From contig NW_003546328.1 of NCBI RefSeq assembly GCF_000090795.2, positions 200,274-264,273 of the forward strand: a stretch of DNA of 64,000 nt. The letters run 5' to 3'. Each line of letters opens with the position of its first letter. Positions within the stretch are counted from its first letter, which is position 1. Under the pieces are notes generated by a model. The model saw only the letters and a list, made by a program, of their open reading frames with translations. It did not search any database and was not told the DNA's origin. The translations under genes were made by a program, and so were the position numbers. This DNA is from Amphimedon queenslandica. Taxonomy: Eukaryota; Porifera; Demospongiae; Haplosclerida; Niphatidae. This document shows positions 10,809 to 22,329 of this stretch, piece after piece.

Positions 10809-12540
10809 GAGAGTTAAATTAGAATCAGTTTTGCATAATTAATGACACTGTGTTGAGTCAGGGAGAGATGAGTGAACTTGTGGTATGACTAGTACCCACA
10901 AGAACACACACACATACACACACGCACATCATCACATGCAATCATGTCATTCTATCTCTTAACATATGTCACTATAAATATTACTCATAGTATGATTACT
11001 TAATGAGTGGCTGGGTGTGCAGAACAAAAGCATAGTTCTGTTATAGCATTATTGTTTTAACTACATGCAATTGTCTTCACTCACCCGTTGAATCAAATCC
11101 TTTTGGTGGGGGGAGGTCAGGGGGAAGGGAAGAATTTGAATGACTAGGACTGTCCTTAGTCTATGAGATTCATCATTAAATAAGAAAAGGAGATAAAGAT
11201 AATTAAAAAAGAGGAGGAGGAGGAGGAATAAAGATAAAGATGGTAACATTACAATACCTCATGTGTCACGACTCCATTTGATTTAGGTTGGGCTAGTGGA
11301 GATGGTTTATTAGCAGGGACAGGACGAGGAGCGGTTGGCGGGGGAGGGGGAGAAGGCTCCGTCTTCTGAACTACTCTCTGATGTGGCAGGGGAGGAGTAG
11401 CAGCAACCTGATGAACTGGGGAAGCAAACTGTATTGGATTAGTAGGCATAGAGGCCTGAGAGGGCTGGACTTCCTTCATTGGGTCAAATTCACACAAATC
11501 AGTGAGGAGAGCATCAAGATCAGTGTCCTTTAAACTAGCCTCTGGATTAAACCCCTAAAAAGAGACAGCATGAATATGATGGGCATTAAATTTTACAAAT
11601 AAGATTTATTAAGGCTCACTTGTATAGGCTTTTGCTCCTCCTGCATGTTAAAATTAATAATAAATAATAATAAAGATAAAGCAATATTTTGTCACTAACC
11701 CTTTGTAAACTATTGTATGGTGTCCCGCCTCCTAATGGAGTGCTATTCCCTGATGACGAGCCACTGATTGTACCAGCTGGTACAGTGTGTCTCTAATATA
11801 AAGAGGAGAGGAGAGGATAAAGAACAAAGGGGTATGGGGACATACTCTTGAAGAAGGGTCATAGGAGGTTACTGGATTGAAACTATTGGCTGCTATAGAA
11901 GGACTCCTACCAGGCTACAAGTTATAGAAGTGTTTGATGTGGAGAGAGAAAGAGAGGGGGGGTAGTCACATAGGAGGAATGAGTCAGAGAAAGGAAGAAG
12001 TGAGAAAGAGACAAGGAGATTAAACAATAAGTACAATAATGAAATATGTAGACAAAACAACTATACACTCACACACACACACTCACAGCAGTAATGGATT
12101 CCAAGTCAGCGATGGCCGAGGTAAGGTCACCGAGAAGATTATCAAAATCATCAAAGTCAACGGTTCCACCAGCAGAAGAAGCAGCAGTAGTGGTCCTCGC
12201 CTTATTGAGTATAGCCTGCTTGTGACTTGAATTTACGACAGCCATTTTTATTAGGGAACTTTCAGTCAATCCACTATAGGAAAAAATGAGGGAGAGGAGA
12301 GAGAGAGGGGGGAGATGATAAATTAGAAAGCCACTTGGGCAGACTCTGTTTGGTAGATTCAGTAAATAAACAAATTATATGACAAAAGCAAGCAGAACAG
12401 AAACGCTATGACAAACACATAAAAACAAGGACCCTGCCTGACCTCAAGGCCCCAAGATTATTGTAGCCATTCTGAACAAAGATGGGATGATAGTGCTCGC
12501 AACCAATGTCCCTCAGCCACTTCCTGACGTCTTCCGCCAT
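5780..12540 (-). CDS. SAM-RA-PH-SH2 adaptor of the Grb7/RIAM superfamily
   Basis: Fourteen exons, from high to low coordinates: 12540-12443, 12273-12087, 11914-11846, 11792-11700, 11640-11620, 11554-11258, 11160-11085, 9392-9024, 8911-8790, 8105-7878, 7491-7381, 7061-6481, 6314-6221, 5941-5780; 835 residues, all phases consistent. Domains: SAM (about 3-62, VRKWLRDIGCEHYHPIFVQN, then LTESSLIKM); an acidic helix FDNLLGDLTSAIADLE (74-89) resembling the talin-binding helices of RIAM; proline-rich linker with a second DLDALLTDL; RA (about 348-440, VAIKVFNNDGSNKTVVVEE); PH (about 480-600, EIEGFLHLK and LCADSEEEFISWYAGC); PKTAPKPAPKP linker; SH2 (about 728-822, WYHGSIPRDEAIRRLE, with the phosphotyrosine-binding Arg756 in FLVRDS). 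RA-PH occurs in both Grb7/10/14 and MRL (RIAM, lamellipodin, MIG-10) proteins; SH2 is Grb7-like and the helix MRL-like. Likely a cytoplasmic adaptor linking Ras-type GTPases, lipids and phosphotyrosine. Confidence 0.85.
9712..9738. repeat. (AC)n microsatellite
   Basis: An uninterrupted AC run of 27 bp in the 1.69-kb intron (9393-11084) of the SAM-RA-PH-SH2 gene. The rest of this intron shows AT-rich sequence, short TACATGTA motifs and a second AC run, but no exon I can support. Confidence 0.95.
10743..10807. repeat. (AC)n microsatellite, about 32 units
   Basis: A perfect 65-bp AC run in the same large intron, followed by interrupted CA-rich sequence near 10900-10940. Likely polymorphic. Confidence 0.97.
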
Positions 12541-12821
12541 CACCCTCGCTCGGATATACCACTAGGCACTGGAGAAGAAAACTCTGAGAGCAGAGCTAAA
12601 GAGCTGGACTGCGGGAGGAGCTGGAGAGCTTGTACAAAGAGAGAGATAAAGAAAGATAAAGAAAGACTTTCTCTTCTTTTGCCTTCTCGAAGATAAATAC
12701 CTGCCCCCGACCCCCCGTTCAAATCAAGGGGCCGAGTATGAATATCATTATCAGTTCACGCCTCATTCATTATCTAATTAATTAAGGTTAACTAATATTC
12801 TGGAGGTGTGGCTCATGCACA

Positions 12822-14664
12822 ATGGCAGAGAAGAGGTATCTTGGTAATCCATGGCTCTCTGATTTTACTAAAGAGGGATGCAACAGTCCCAGTAAAGCCC
12901 AAGAAGTAAAGCTAAGTACCATACAGACTCATAATACTCTCTTTACTCCAGACCTTAAAGTTATTAAAGCCAAAAATATTGACTGAACTAGAATCAACGT
13001 TAAAAAGAATAGATGCTCATTATAAATCCAGTGCCTCCTCTGACCAGTCTGTATACACTGGAACAGGAGGTAGCCTATGCATGCCTTTTATATGTTAATG
13101 TTTATATTTCAGGCCTAGCATTCCTTCATCTTCACTTGGCAACTAGCATCTTCTCTGATGACAAGGAGCGAGCTCAGTATGAGTTATCCCTGTGCCTCAG
13201 TTTTATTGAGCCTTCCCTAGCTCACCTCAAGACTCATCGTAAAACATTCCTTTGTGGAGGAGCAGGCCCTTTAGCAATTGCTGCAGTTTGCTATCATAAG
13301 CTAAGCAGGAGCTCTGAGTCCTTGGAGTGCATTAGAAGACTCTGCTCCATGTACAGTGAGAACAAAAGAGAATTTGAGAGACTTCCTAGTGAACTTTTAT
13401 ACGGTCAAACCGGCTATCTGTATGCTCTGTTATTTGTTAGCTCGTTCATTCCAGGGTCAATTGACATTGGACTCATGGAAGAGGTTGGTTGGTTGTTGTA
13501 ATATTCCCGGGTCCCTTACAGGCGGTTCCTTTTAAAGTGGGTGTTAAATTCCAGCAATTTGTAAAATTTGACACTTCTAATATACTTTAATGACTGCTAT
13601 TAGCAAGTTTGTACAGATAAATGTCTGCTAATTTCACTCGCACTGATTGCTTGTAAAGTAAAAAACCAAAAAGTGTAAACATGTGCTGATCATAATGTAT
13701 GCATTTTCTCATTTTATTACTAGCCAGATCTCTCAGTTAATACTCAGTTCCAGTACAAAAGACTCTGAGTTTCCTTTAATGTATACTTGGCATGAGAAAC
13801 ATTATTTAGGAGCTGCTCATGGTCTTGCTGGAATACTCACAGTCTTGATGCAAGTAATAAAAAATAGTTTCAATACAGCTCTTGTTATCAGCTTTGTTTT
13901 ATAATTATAGGCAATTCACTTAAAATCTATCTCTAGTCACATTGATGCCATCAAGTCCACAATCGATAAACTTCTTACACTTCAATTCTCAACTGGAAAC
14001 TTTCCCTCTAGTTTAGAGTCTTGTTCAAATGATAAACTAGTTCAGTGGTGCCATGGTGCACCAGGTTTTGTACACATGCTAGGAATGGCTTATAAAGTAT
14101 GATTATGCATGCATGGATTATATTTTTTAAATATTAATAGGTTTTTCATGATGAGAAGTATTTGATTGCTATGGAAAAATGTGGGGAAGTTATTTGGGAA
14201 AGAGGACTGCTTCTCAAAGGTTTTGGTCTGTGTCATGGTACTGCTGGCAATGCCTACTCTTTACTGAGTTTATACCAGTCAACTGGTCAGGACTATCATC
14301 TCCATCGTGCTATAAAGGCAAGTGTCAGGCACAAGCTGGTTTGTGTGCTCAATAAATGTAATAAATCACTTGCTTTTTATGTTTACATAAAAGCTTTATC
14401 TGTTTGTAGAATATTATTTTATTGAAGTTTTAGAGCTAACATACTTTTATGATAGTTTTGTGAATGGTGTATGACAGAGACAGAAGCAGGAAAACTGCCT
14501 GATAGACCCTTTTCTCTTTTTGAAGGTAGATGCTATCCATGCTGTTTATTTCATACATTGCATTTGTATTTTTAGGCATAGCTGGGAAGGTAATTTTCCT
14601 TGCTGATATTTATTATAATAGCCAGAAGTGTCATTTTCCTGCTTTGGGTTTTGATTCCAAATGA
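12822..14664 (+). CDS. LANCL1: LanC-like protein (LANCL)
   Basis: Eight exons (12822-12905, 12952-13069, 13113-13483, 13728-13853, 13911-14096, 14141-14317, 14456-14525, 14576-14664) give 406 residues; human LANCL1 is 399. The alpha/alpha toroid signatures are visible: FLCGGAGPLAIAAVCYHKL, YGQTGYLYALLF, GAAHGLAGIL, WCHGAPG, GLCHGTAGNAYS and RPFSLFEG. The zinc ligands fall at Cys280 (WCHG) and Cys326/His327 (LCHG). LANCL proteins bind glutathione and have been reported to add it to dehydrated Ser/Thr sites in proteins (family knowledge). The intron after 14317 begins AAG|GCAAGT, a GC donor; the nearby GT would bring in a stop codon. The start lies 281 bp from the divergent adaptor start. LANCL1, 2 and 3 cannot be told apart firmly. 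Confidence 0.92.
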
Positions 14665-14803
14665 CCTTTTAATTATTCATTAAAAATAATTAATTTATTG
14701 TGCTTATTAATCTATTCGTAAATTTATTAACCCTTTCTAATTGATGCCCATGTATGAAATTTTAAAAAATTTTGGCGGTTATTCCGGTTAATCCAAGATC
14801 AAG

Positions 14804-17800
14804 ATGACAGAGGCTCTTGACATTGGTAGGGCCTTACTGGCTGAACTTAGAGTTTCTCGGGATAGAAAAGAAAAAGAATTGACTGAGATATTGACAGACG
14901 TAAGAAACAAAAAGTCAAACCTAGAAAGAAGTAAGAAATATGAGACATCAGATTTTAAGTTAAGGATGAAAGTTTTATGACATTTTCTGATACATATTGA
15001 TGTCCTTATGCTATGAAGAATGTTTGAGCTAATATCGATTGAAATTTTTTGAGTTATGGCCATTTTCTGAAAAGTACCCTGTACTATAGCCCATGGTTTA
15101 TTGCGAAAAATGGCTCCGAACTCAACCCCAATTTTTATTACATTTTCTGATACATATTGATGTCCTTATGCTATGTAGAAAGTTTGAGCTAATATTGACT
15201 GAAATTTTTTGAGTTATGGCCATTTTTTCAAATTGGCCATTTTCTAAATAGTACCCTGTGCTATAGCCCATGGTTTTTTCCAAAAAATGGCTCTGAAATC
15301 AACCCCAATTTTTATTACATTTTCTGATACATATTGATGTCCTTATGCTATGTAGAAAGTTTGAGCTAATATTGACTGAAATTTTTTGAGTTATGGCCAT
15401 TTTTTAAAACAGGCCATTTTCTGAAAAGTACCCTGTACTATAGCCCATGGTTTTTTCCGAAAAATGGCTCTGAAATCAACCCCAATTTTTATTACATTTT
15501 CTGATACATATTGATGTCCTTATGCTATGTAGAAAGTTTGAGCTAATTCCAATTGAAATTTTTTGAGTTATGGCCATTTTTTAAAATGGCCATTTTCTGA
15601 AAAGTACCCTGTACTATAGCCCATGGTTTTTCCCGAAAAATGGCTCCGAAATCACCCCAAATTTTTATTACATTTTCTGATACATATTGATGTCCTTATG
15701 CTATGTAGAAAGTTTGGGCTAATTCCAACTGAAATTTTTTGAGTTATGGCCATTTTTTAAAATGGCCATTATTGCGAAAAATGGCTCCAAAATCAACCCC
15801 AATTTTTATTACATTTTCTGATACATATTGATGTCCTTATGCTATGTAGAAAGTTTGGGCTAATTCCAACTGAAATTTTTTGAGTTATGGCCATTTTTTA
15901 AAATGGCCATTATTGCGAAAAATGGCTCCAAAATCAACCCCAATTTTTATTACATTTTCTGATACATATTGATGTCCTTATGCTATGTAGAAAGTTTGGG
16001 CTAATTCCAACTGAAATTTTTTGAGTTATGGCCATTTTTTAAAATGGCCATTATTGCGAAAAATGGCTCCGAACTCAACCCCAATTTTTATTACATTTTC
16101 TGATACATATTGATGTCCTTATGCTATGTAGAAAGTTTGGGCTAATTCCAACTGAAATTTTTTGAGTTATGGCCGTTTTTTCAAATTGGCCATTTTCTGA
16201 ATAGTACCCTGTGCTATAGCCCATGGTTTTTTCCAAAAAATGGCTCTGAAATCAACCCCAATTTTTATTACATTTTCTGATACATATTGATGTCCTTATG
16301 CTATGTAGAAAGTTTGAGCTAATATTGACTGAAATTTTTTGAGTTATGGCCATTTTTAAAAAAAGGCCATTTTCTGAAAAGTACCCTGTACTATAGCCCA
16401 TGGTTTTTTCCGAAAAATGGCTCTGAAATCAACCCCAATTTTTATTACATTTTCTGATACATATTGATGTCCTTATGCTATGTAGAAAGTTTGAGCTAAT
16501 TCCAATTGAAATTTTTTGAGTTATGGCCATTTTTTAAAAATGGCCATTTTCTGAAAAGTACCCTGTACTATAGCCCATGGTTTTCCCTGAAAAATGGCTC
16601 CGAAATCACCCCAAATTTTTATTACATTTTCTGATACATATTGATGTCCTTATGCTATGTAGAAAGTTTGGGCTAATTCCAACTGAAATTTTTTGAGTTA
16701 TGGCCATTTTTTAAAATGGCCATTTTCTGAAAAGTACCCTGTACTATAGCCCATGGTTTATTGCGAAAAATGGCTCCGAAATCAACCCCAATTTTTATTA
16801 CATTTTCTGATACATATTGATGTCCTTATGCTATGTAGAAAGTTTGGGCTAATTCCAACTGAAATTTTTTGAGTTATGGCCGTTTTTTAAAAATGGCCAT
16901 TTTCTGAAAAGTACCCTGTACTATAGCCCATGATTTTTTCTGAAAAATGGCTCCAAAATCATCCCCAATTTTTATTACATTTTCTGATGCATATTGATGT
17001 ATTTATGCATATGGAGTTTTTTGAGTTATAGCCATTTTTTAAAAAGCTGATGCTTTTCTCCCAAATATGGTTTTGGCCAAATTTTGTCGAAACTGAAACC
17101 TGAATTTTTATTACATTTTCTGTTGCATATACATGTACATGTACTTACGTTCTGTATTATATTTTCAGCCAGCTGATTCCGATACTGCTACATGTACAAT
17201 TGTGCATGTAATCATGCATGTAGGAAGTTTGAGGTATAATACTGATTTAATTTTTGTGTTACACCAAACTACATGTACATTTACTTGCTCAATTTAACCA
17301 TTCATGTATAATTAATTGCGTGCGTGTTTTGTTGTTTTAGAAACTGAGACGATACAGAGTTTTCAGAACAATCTAGATAAATGGCACAAAAGGAGACAGG
17401 AAACAAAGCAATGTGAGTTGAGGCTCTAATGTTTTTAAAATAATAATAACCATTCACACTCAGTGCTGAAGCAGACCCAGAAGCTAAAAGCAGAATGTAC
17501 AACAGCGAGGAATAAGATTTCTGAAAGTAAGAATTATCTTTAAAATTATTATGCATGTATGTAAATTCAATTTTAAATTCACTTGACAGATTTCAGTGAA
17601 TTATTCTATTCTATGGGTTTAGCATGTAATTGATATTGCCATGGTGTAGTATTTAGTGGTTTAGTGGGTAGCTTACTGTAATACTGTATCATTCCTTGTG
17701 TATACTGTAGTCCAGTCCCAACCAGTAGATGATGAAGATAATATTAGGATAATGAGACAGAGTGACATGTTCAAAGAGTATTGTGGTCTGGAATTCAAAA

Positions 17801-18295
17801 CAACAGCTGGTAAGATTACTACACTCCTAATAATTATTATTATGCCTCTGTTGTACTTCTATAGAGCACATGATTACTATCATTTTCACTAACATTGATG
17901 CTACTGACCACAAAAGAGAGTTTTCTATGAGTTTAGCAATTGATGAAAACACTCGTGAATGGACATGTAAGTACACGTATATGAGAAGTAATCAAGTAAA
18001 ATGAAAGTACCCTACATCAATAATCAATAACAATGTTAGCCACAACATTTTGATTGTTATTATAAACCTTGTGTGTGTGTGTCATCAGTCATCAAGGGTT
18101 TTTGTTCACGTTTCAATTATTTTTTCTCTTTCCTCAGTTATTTCCAGTGATCCTCAGATTCAAGATATCCCTGGCCTCATATCAAGGCTTAACAAAGACA
18201 ACAACTTTCACACATTCTGCCGAGAGCTACGCGAACAATATTTGCATTTTGATCAAGAGCAGAGACTCAAAAAATACTCAAAAAACCAAAAATGA
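14804..18295 (+). CDS. SPC25: SPC25, Ndc80 kinetochore complex subunit
   Basis: Six exons (14804-14930, 17341-17412, 17464-17526, 17711-17809, 17865-17966, 18138-18295) give 206 residues (human 224). The N-terminal half is coiled coil. The C-terminal globular domain reads EYCGLEFKTTAEHMITIIF, then FTNIDATDHKREFSMSLAI, ending in a segment with NKDNNFHTFCRELREQ, which matches the Spc25 domain (GLEI..., IFTNID, FSL, KTNNF..F). Spc25 pairs with Spc24 to anchor Ndc80-Nuf2 to the inner kinetochore. The first donor is set at 14930: only this choice gives the right phase for exon 2; an earlier GT at 14900 does not. Intron 1 is 2.4 kb, by far the largest in the gene, because of a satellite array. Confidence 0.85.
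14981..17140. repeat. Intronic satellite, about 14 units of 177 and 141 bp
   Basis: The landmark CATTTTCTGATACATATTGA (or a close variant) recurs at 14981, 15141, 15318, 15495, 15671, 15812, 15953, 16094, 16271, 16448, 16625, 16801, 16978 and 17114. Spacings are 160, 177, 177, 176, 141, 141, 141, 177, 177, 177, 176, 177 and 136 bp. The three 141-bp units lack about 36 bp around TACCCTGTACTATAGCCCAT. Units at the edges are the most diverged. The array lies in SPC25 intron 1. Confidence 0.97.
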
Positions 18296-18430
18296 TACAT
18301 TATAGATTTTTTAATAATTATAATATTTTGTGTTATGCATAGAAACGTCCCCCAGCTTTCCTTGATTTAAGAATTTAAACTGCTCTTATTAGTACCTCAC
18401 ACACACACACAAAGACACCAAACAATGATG

Positions 18431-19456
18431 CTATATTTTTTCGTACTCATTTTTGCCAAATTTTTTGCGACATGGGCTGACGACAAACAAGCATCCTTCC
18501 TACAGAGGAAAAGAAAGAGAGGGAGAGAGAACAAGGTCGTGTGGGATGTCATATGTTCTGTGGTTACCACAATGAGTAGTGGGAGACTCTTCCAAAAGTT
18601 GACGTTGGGAATCACTTCAAGACCTCGTGCACCTTTAACAATATACATAAAAAGAATTCCAGCAATGAAGTAAATAACAAGAGCAACCAGAGCACTAGAA
18701 GTGTGTTTATGTGTAGTAAAGAGATAAGGAAGTATCTTTTATTGATCTTACACTGAAATCAAAACCCAGCCAATTGCTCCCGCAATACTCTCACTACCAC
18801 CATGATAAGTACCTGTAAAATACTAGGAAGAAGACTCCATCAAGATTACATTTATTAAACTCACATAGGTGTTCTGATTAGCCCCTTGACCTTCACCATT
18901 AAAATCGATGCTATTTTTCTTTCCAGAAGTGAACATGATTATAGCTGTCCTATAAATACCACATTAATATTAATGACGACTTAACTTCTAATGTCACTGA
19001 CCTTACTGTGCCATCACCTTGAGTAGTCCCATGAATTGTTACATTAAAATCTCCAGATGAGTCAGATGTAGTCCAGAAAGCAGAATCAATTGTACCAAGA
19101 CTAAAATAGCGGATACCTTTCCCCTGACAAATCTATTAATTTGCAATTAAAACATCATTCATTCACTATCCTTACAGCTACGCCATTATTTTGACCACAT
19201 TTGACTTGCTCACAAAAATTAACCAAGTAATAATAGCCATCATCTGAATCAGTTATGTTCTTACTTGAATGAATATCATCTATATATATATTAAGAACAA
19301 GACTTACGCTGATTTTGTAACATGACTCAAGTCATATTTTTTCCCATTACAGGTTGCCTGACAAGCTTTACCAGACACCTTAGTACAATTAGTCGCGCTG
19401 GAGAAATCGATCAGGAAAGACACGAGACAAAGAAAGAGAACAAGACTACACGCCAT
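18431..19456 (-). CDS. M6PR-like type I membrane protein, paralog A
   Basis: Seven exons, high to low: 19456-19308, 19263-19176, 19132-19002, 18949-18865, 18822-18752, 18694-18568, 18499-18431; 239 residues. A hydrophobic signal peptide (about 1-21) is followed by a luminal domain with paired cysteines (NCTK...CQATCNGKKYDLS, YYLVNFCEQVKC, ICQGKGIRYFSLG, GDGTVRTAIIMF), one membrane segment (WVLISVALVALVIYFIAGIL), then a juxtamembrane motif GLEVIPNVNFWKSLPLLIV-EGCLFVVSPCR and the C-terminus YEKI. The motif aligns with the cation-dependent mannose-6-phosphate receptor around GAKGMEQFPHLAFW...DGCDFVC. The Arg in VRTAII sits where CD-MPR has its sugar-binding Arg111. Intron phases are 2,0,2,0,2,0, as in all eight paralogs. 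An Atg27-like role is an alternative. Confidence 0.75.
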
Positions 19457-19690
19457 TTCAATTCCTTAAAACAGATCATGTGACCATGAACCAACCCACG
19501 CTTATGTTATTACAAGTTTCATTATTAATAATTAGATCTAATAGTCAACAAAAATAAAAAAATGTTTTATCCAAATGAAAAGCAAACAGTAGTAGAAACT
19601 AATAAGCAAACAGCAGCTGAGAAATAAAAAATAATGATGAGTGATTCATTGCTGTCTCACTTTAAATCCTATATAGTTCAGCTAGATTTG

Positions 19691-20845
19691 TTAGATTTTT
19701 TCATACTCTCCTCCACCTTTGAGTTTCCTACGGCACGGACTAACAACAAACAAGCATCCTTCCTATAATGAGAGTCATATAACATGCATGTGACTCTTGT
19801 AGCATTACTATAATGAGTGATGGGAGACTCTTCCAGTAATTTAAATGTGGAATGACTTCAATCCCTCGTGCTCCTTTAGCAAAATACATATAGATGATAC
19901 CAACAATGAAATAAATAGCAAAAGCTATTAAAGCACTAATAAGAAAGTATGTTTATAAATATATTTAGTGTTAGAAAACTTACAATGCAATGATACCCCA
20001 TCCCACATATCCAACAGGTGCTGATTCATCAGTATATCCAACAGAGAAATACTGACAATTAATAGAATACTATTATTTTTATTATCATAATTATCACTTA
20101 CATAATTTATTGTGCTAACACCACCTGATTCTTCTCGTTCATATTTGAAGTCAGACTTCTTTCCATGAATAAAATTAATTATTGCTACCCTGAATGACAG
20201 GATAATGTGCAATAAGTCAGCATGCACTAACTGACCTTAAGTTGCCGTCTCCTTGAGTATACCCATTATATGTTACAGTGAAATCTGATGTATTGGAAAG
20301 AGTCACTAAACCGCTAGAAAGTGGGCCAAGACTGAAAGCACTTGTACCATTTTGCTTTTTCTGACATATCTGCATAAAAACAAGCATGCAACAACTGCTT
20401 TGTTAGCCAACATGCAACATGAATTAGAACTGTGACCTATTTAAAGTTACATGGTAGCCACCGAAGTTACTCCCAGCAAATTTAAGGCCAGATCATCTTT
20501 AAAATGGGTGTAGCTGGACAACAGATCCACCCATCATAAAACTTACTGCAGCTTTTGGCACATCACTACAAGACACTCCTTTGCATAAATCAACTAGGAA
20601 ATAGTAGACACCATTAGATTCATCAGTATCTTGTATAGTTTTACTATGAAATAAAAGGAGTAGTTCAGTACTAGCACTGACAATTCTTACGTCTTAGAGC
20701 CTAAAATTCTTTTCAGGTTAAAAGATTTGTCTTTGCACCTTGCTATACAAGAAGATGACACGTCACAGTCTGTTGCATCTACATGTAGAACTATTAGTGT
20801 TGAAACGAAACAAAGAAGAATGAGAATATGAGCCTGCAACTGCAT
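19691..20845 (-). CDS. M6PR-like type I membrane protein, paralog B
   Basis: Seven exons, high to low: 20845-20691, 20643-20547, 20369-20236, 20189-20102, 20051-19984, 19935-19809, 19762-19691; 246 residues. The start is the ATG before MQLQAHILILLCF, which begins a good signal peptide; ATGs further upstream would put charged sequence before it. The luminal part has DCDVSSSCIARCKDKSFNLK, GVYYFLVDLCKGVSC, ICQKKQNGTSAFSLGP and GDGNLRVAIINF (Arg kept). The membrane helix is followed by ARGIEVIPHLNYWKSLP and EGCLFVVSPCRRK, ending YEKI. It is closest to paralog A, sharing the VVSPCR tail and lacking the TGKC motif of C to H. A role in Golgi or endosomal cargo sorting is inferred from the family. 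Confidence 0.75.
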
Positions 20846-20990
20846 CCTCGCCTTTCTGTAGCTGAAACGCCTTAGCCTTGCTTTGATGATAGGCGTGGTG
20901 GTAAAAATAATTTTATTCATCATGTTTTAGATTAGATAGCACAATCTGACAATCATAGATTCATGATTATAGAATAGTCTAAAACTCTAA

Positions 20991-22136
20991 TTAAATAGAG
21001 TCATATTCTTTTCTTTTGGTGCAACATGGACTGATTGTAAATAGACAGCCATCCTACCAGCAAATTAAAATTATTTAATGAAGAAAATTAACCCAAGCAT
21101 ACTTTAACAAGGAGCGGTAGCCCAGACCAGAAAGCATAGTTAGGAATCAGTTCCCTTCCTGTTGCTCCTTTGTAGAATTTCATAATTAGAATACCTGCTA
21201 TGAAATATACTAACAGGGCCACTAATGACCTAAAATGTGAACATAATAACATTGGTAAATTCAATGCACTAGGTTTCATTACAATACAATGAGAATAAAT
21301 CCTATATAGCCAGATATGTTTGCATGACGAGGAGAAGGTGTTAGATCACAACCATTCTGTCCAATACACTTGCCAGTCACCTCAAATTGCTAATAGCTAG
21401 AAGATAACACATTTACAAGCATAGACAATACTTACATAGTCACCGTTACCCAACCCTTTGTATTTAATACTCACAGCACTGCTATCAGTCTCTGAGAATG
21501 TGAATAGTGAGGTCCTGCAATAATTAAGTACTCATAAGTGGCTGATATTCATTGATATGTCAATACTTGCAATCATTTCCAGTGCAATCTCCCCCTTCAT
21601 AATGAATAGTGAACTTGTATGGATTGGTATTAGTCATCTCCCATGTTGCAGAGCTTTCTGCCAGTCTACCACAGCTGTAGCTACCATCATCATCAGAGAG
21701 GCAAACCTATAAAGCACAAGTGTTTGATTTTGACACCCAATTAGCACTTCAGGATGTAAAAGTAAGTGTTAACAAAAACTTCTTTAAAATTTGAATTTAA
21801 AATAGCAATCATTCAGGGCTTACTTACTGCACTTAAATATTCATCACTAGTTTCACACTTCACTCCTGTACAAGGATTGTAGAGGAAGTAGTTGCCTACT
21901 GGAATACTTGGGCTTAGAGATATATTGTATCTATCAACAATATCAGTATTATATATTTAGCTAAGGCTTAATTTACACCATGTCTACACTTACGGATAAT
22001 TTACAAGATCAGATATATCTACTATTGTTCCACTGCAATTTACTCTGCAACTGTTTTGTGGGTCAATGTCACAATCAGTAACAGTCACTGCTGAAGTTAG
22101 TCCAAGAAACAGAAAAAGGATACTGAAGGCATACAT
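20991..22136 (-). CDS. M6PR-like type I membrane protein, paralog C
   Basis: Seven exons, high to low: 22136-21994, 21930-21828, 21706-21567, 21514-21436, 21389-21283, 21229-21103, 21053-20991; 253 residues. Signal peptide, then DCDIDPQNSCRVNCSGTIVD, NYFLYNPCTGVKC, VCLSDDDGSYSCG, a tryptophan-containing WEMTNTNPYKFTIHYEGGDC, KTSLFTFSETD and FEVTGKCIGQNGC. The membrane helix leads to KGATGRELIPNYAFWSGLP and DGCLFTISPCC, with C-terminal YDSI. Lys-Thr replaces the Arg found in A, B and H after the DC motif, so one expected mannose-6-phosphate contact is missing. Confidence 0.75.
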
Positions 22137-22329
22137 GGCTAACCATATACCACGAGCTTCAATTCAATGGTCTCGTTTATTGTAAGTTATTACAACACCC
22201 ACATGACAATAGTGATAACGTACTACAACAATCGCTATCAATAGTAGACTACTAGAATCATTTCACGCAAACAATATTCAACAGCCAGTGTCACTCGCAC
22301 AAGATATAATCATTTAATATAAATATAAT

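Noticed and set aside
14981-17140. Regularly spaced repeats that could suggest a CRISPR array
   Set aside because: Units are 141-177 bp with conserved interiors, not short repeats with unique spacers; the DNA is eukaryotic and the array lies in an intron.
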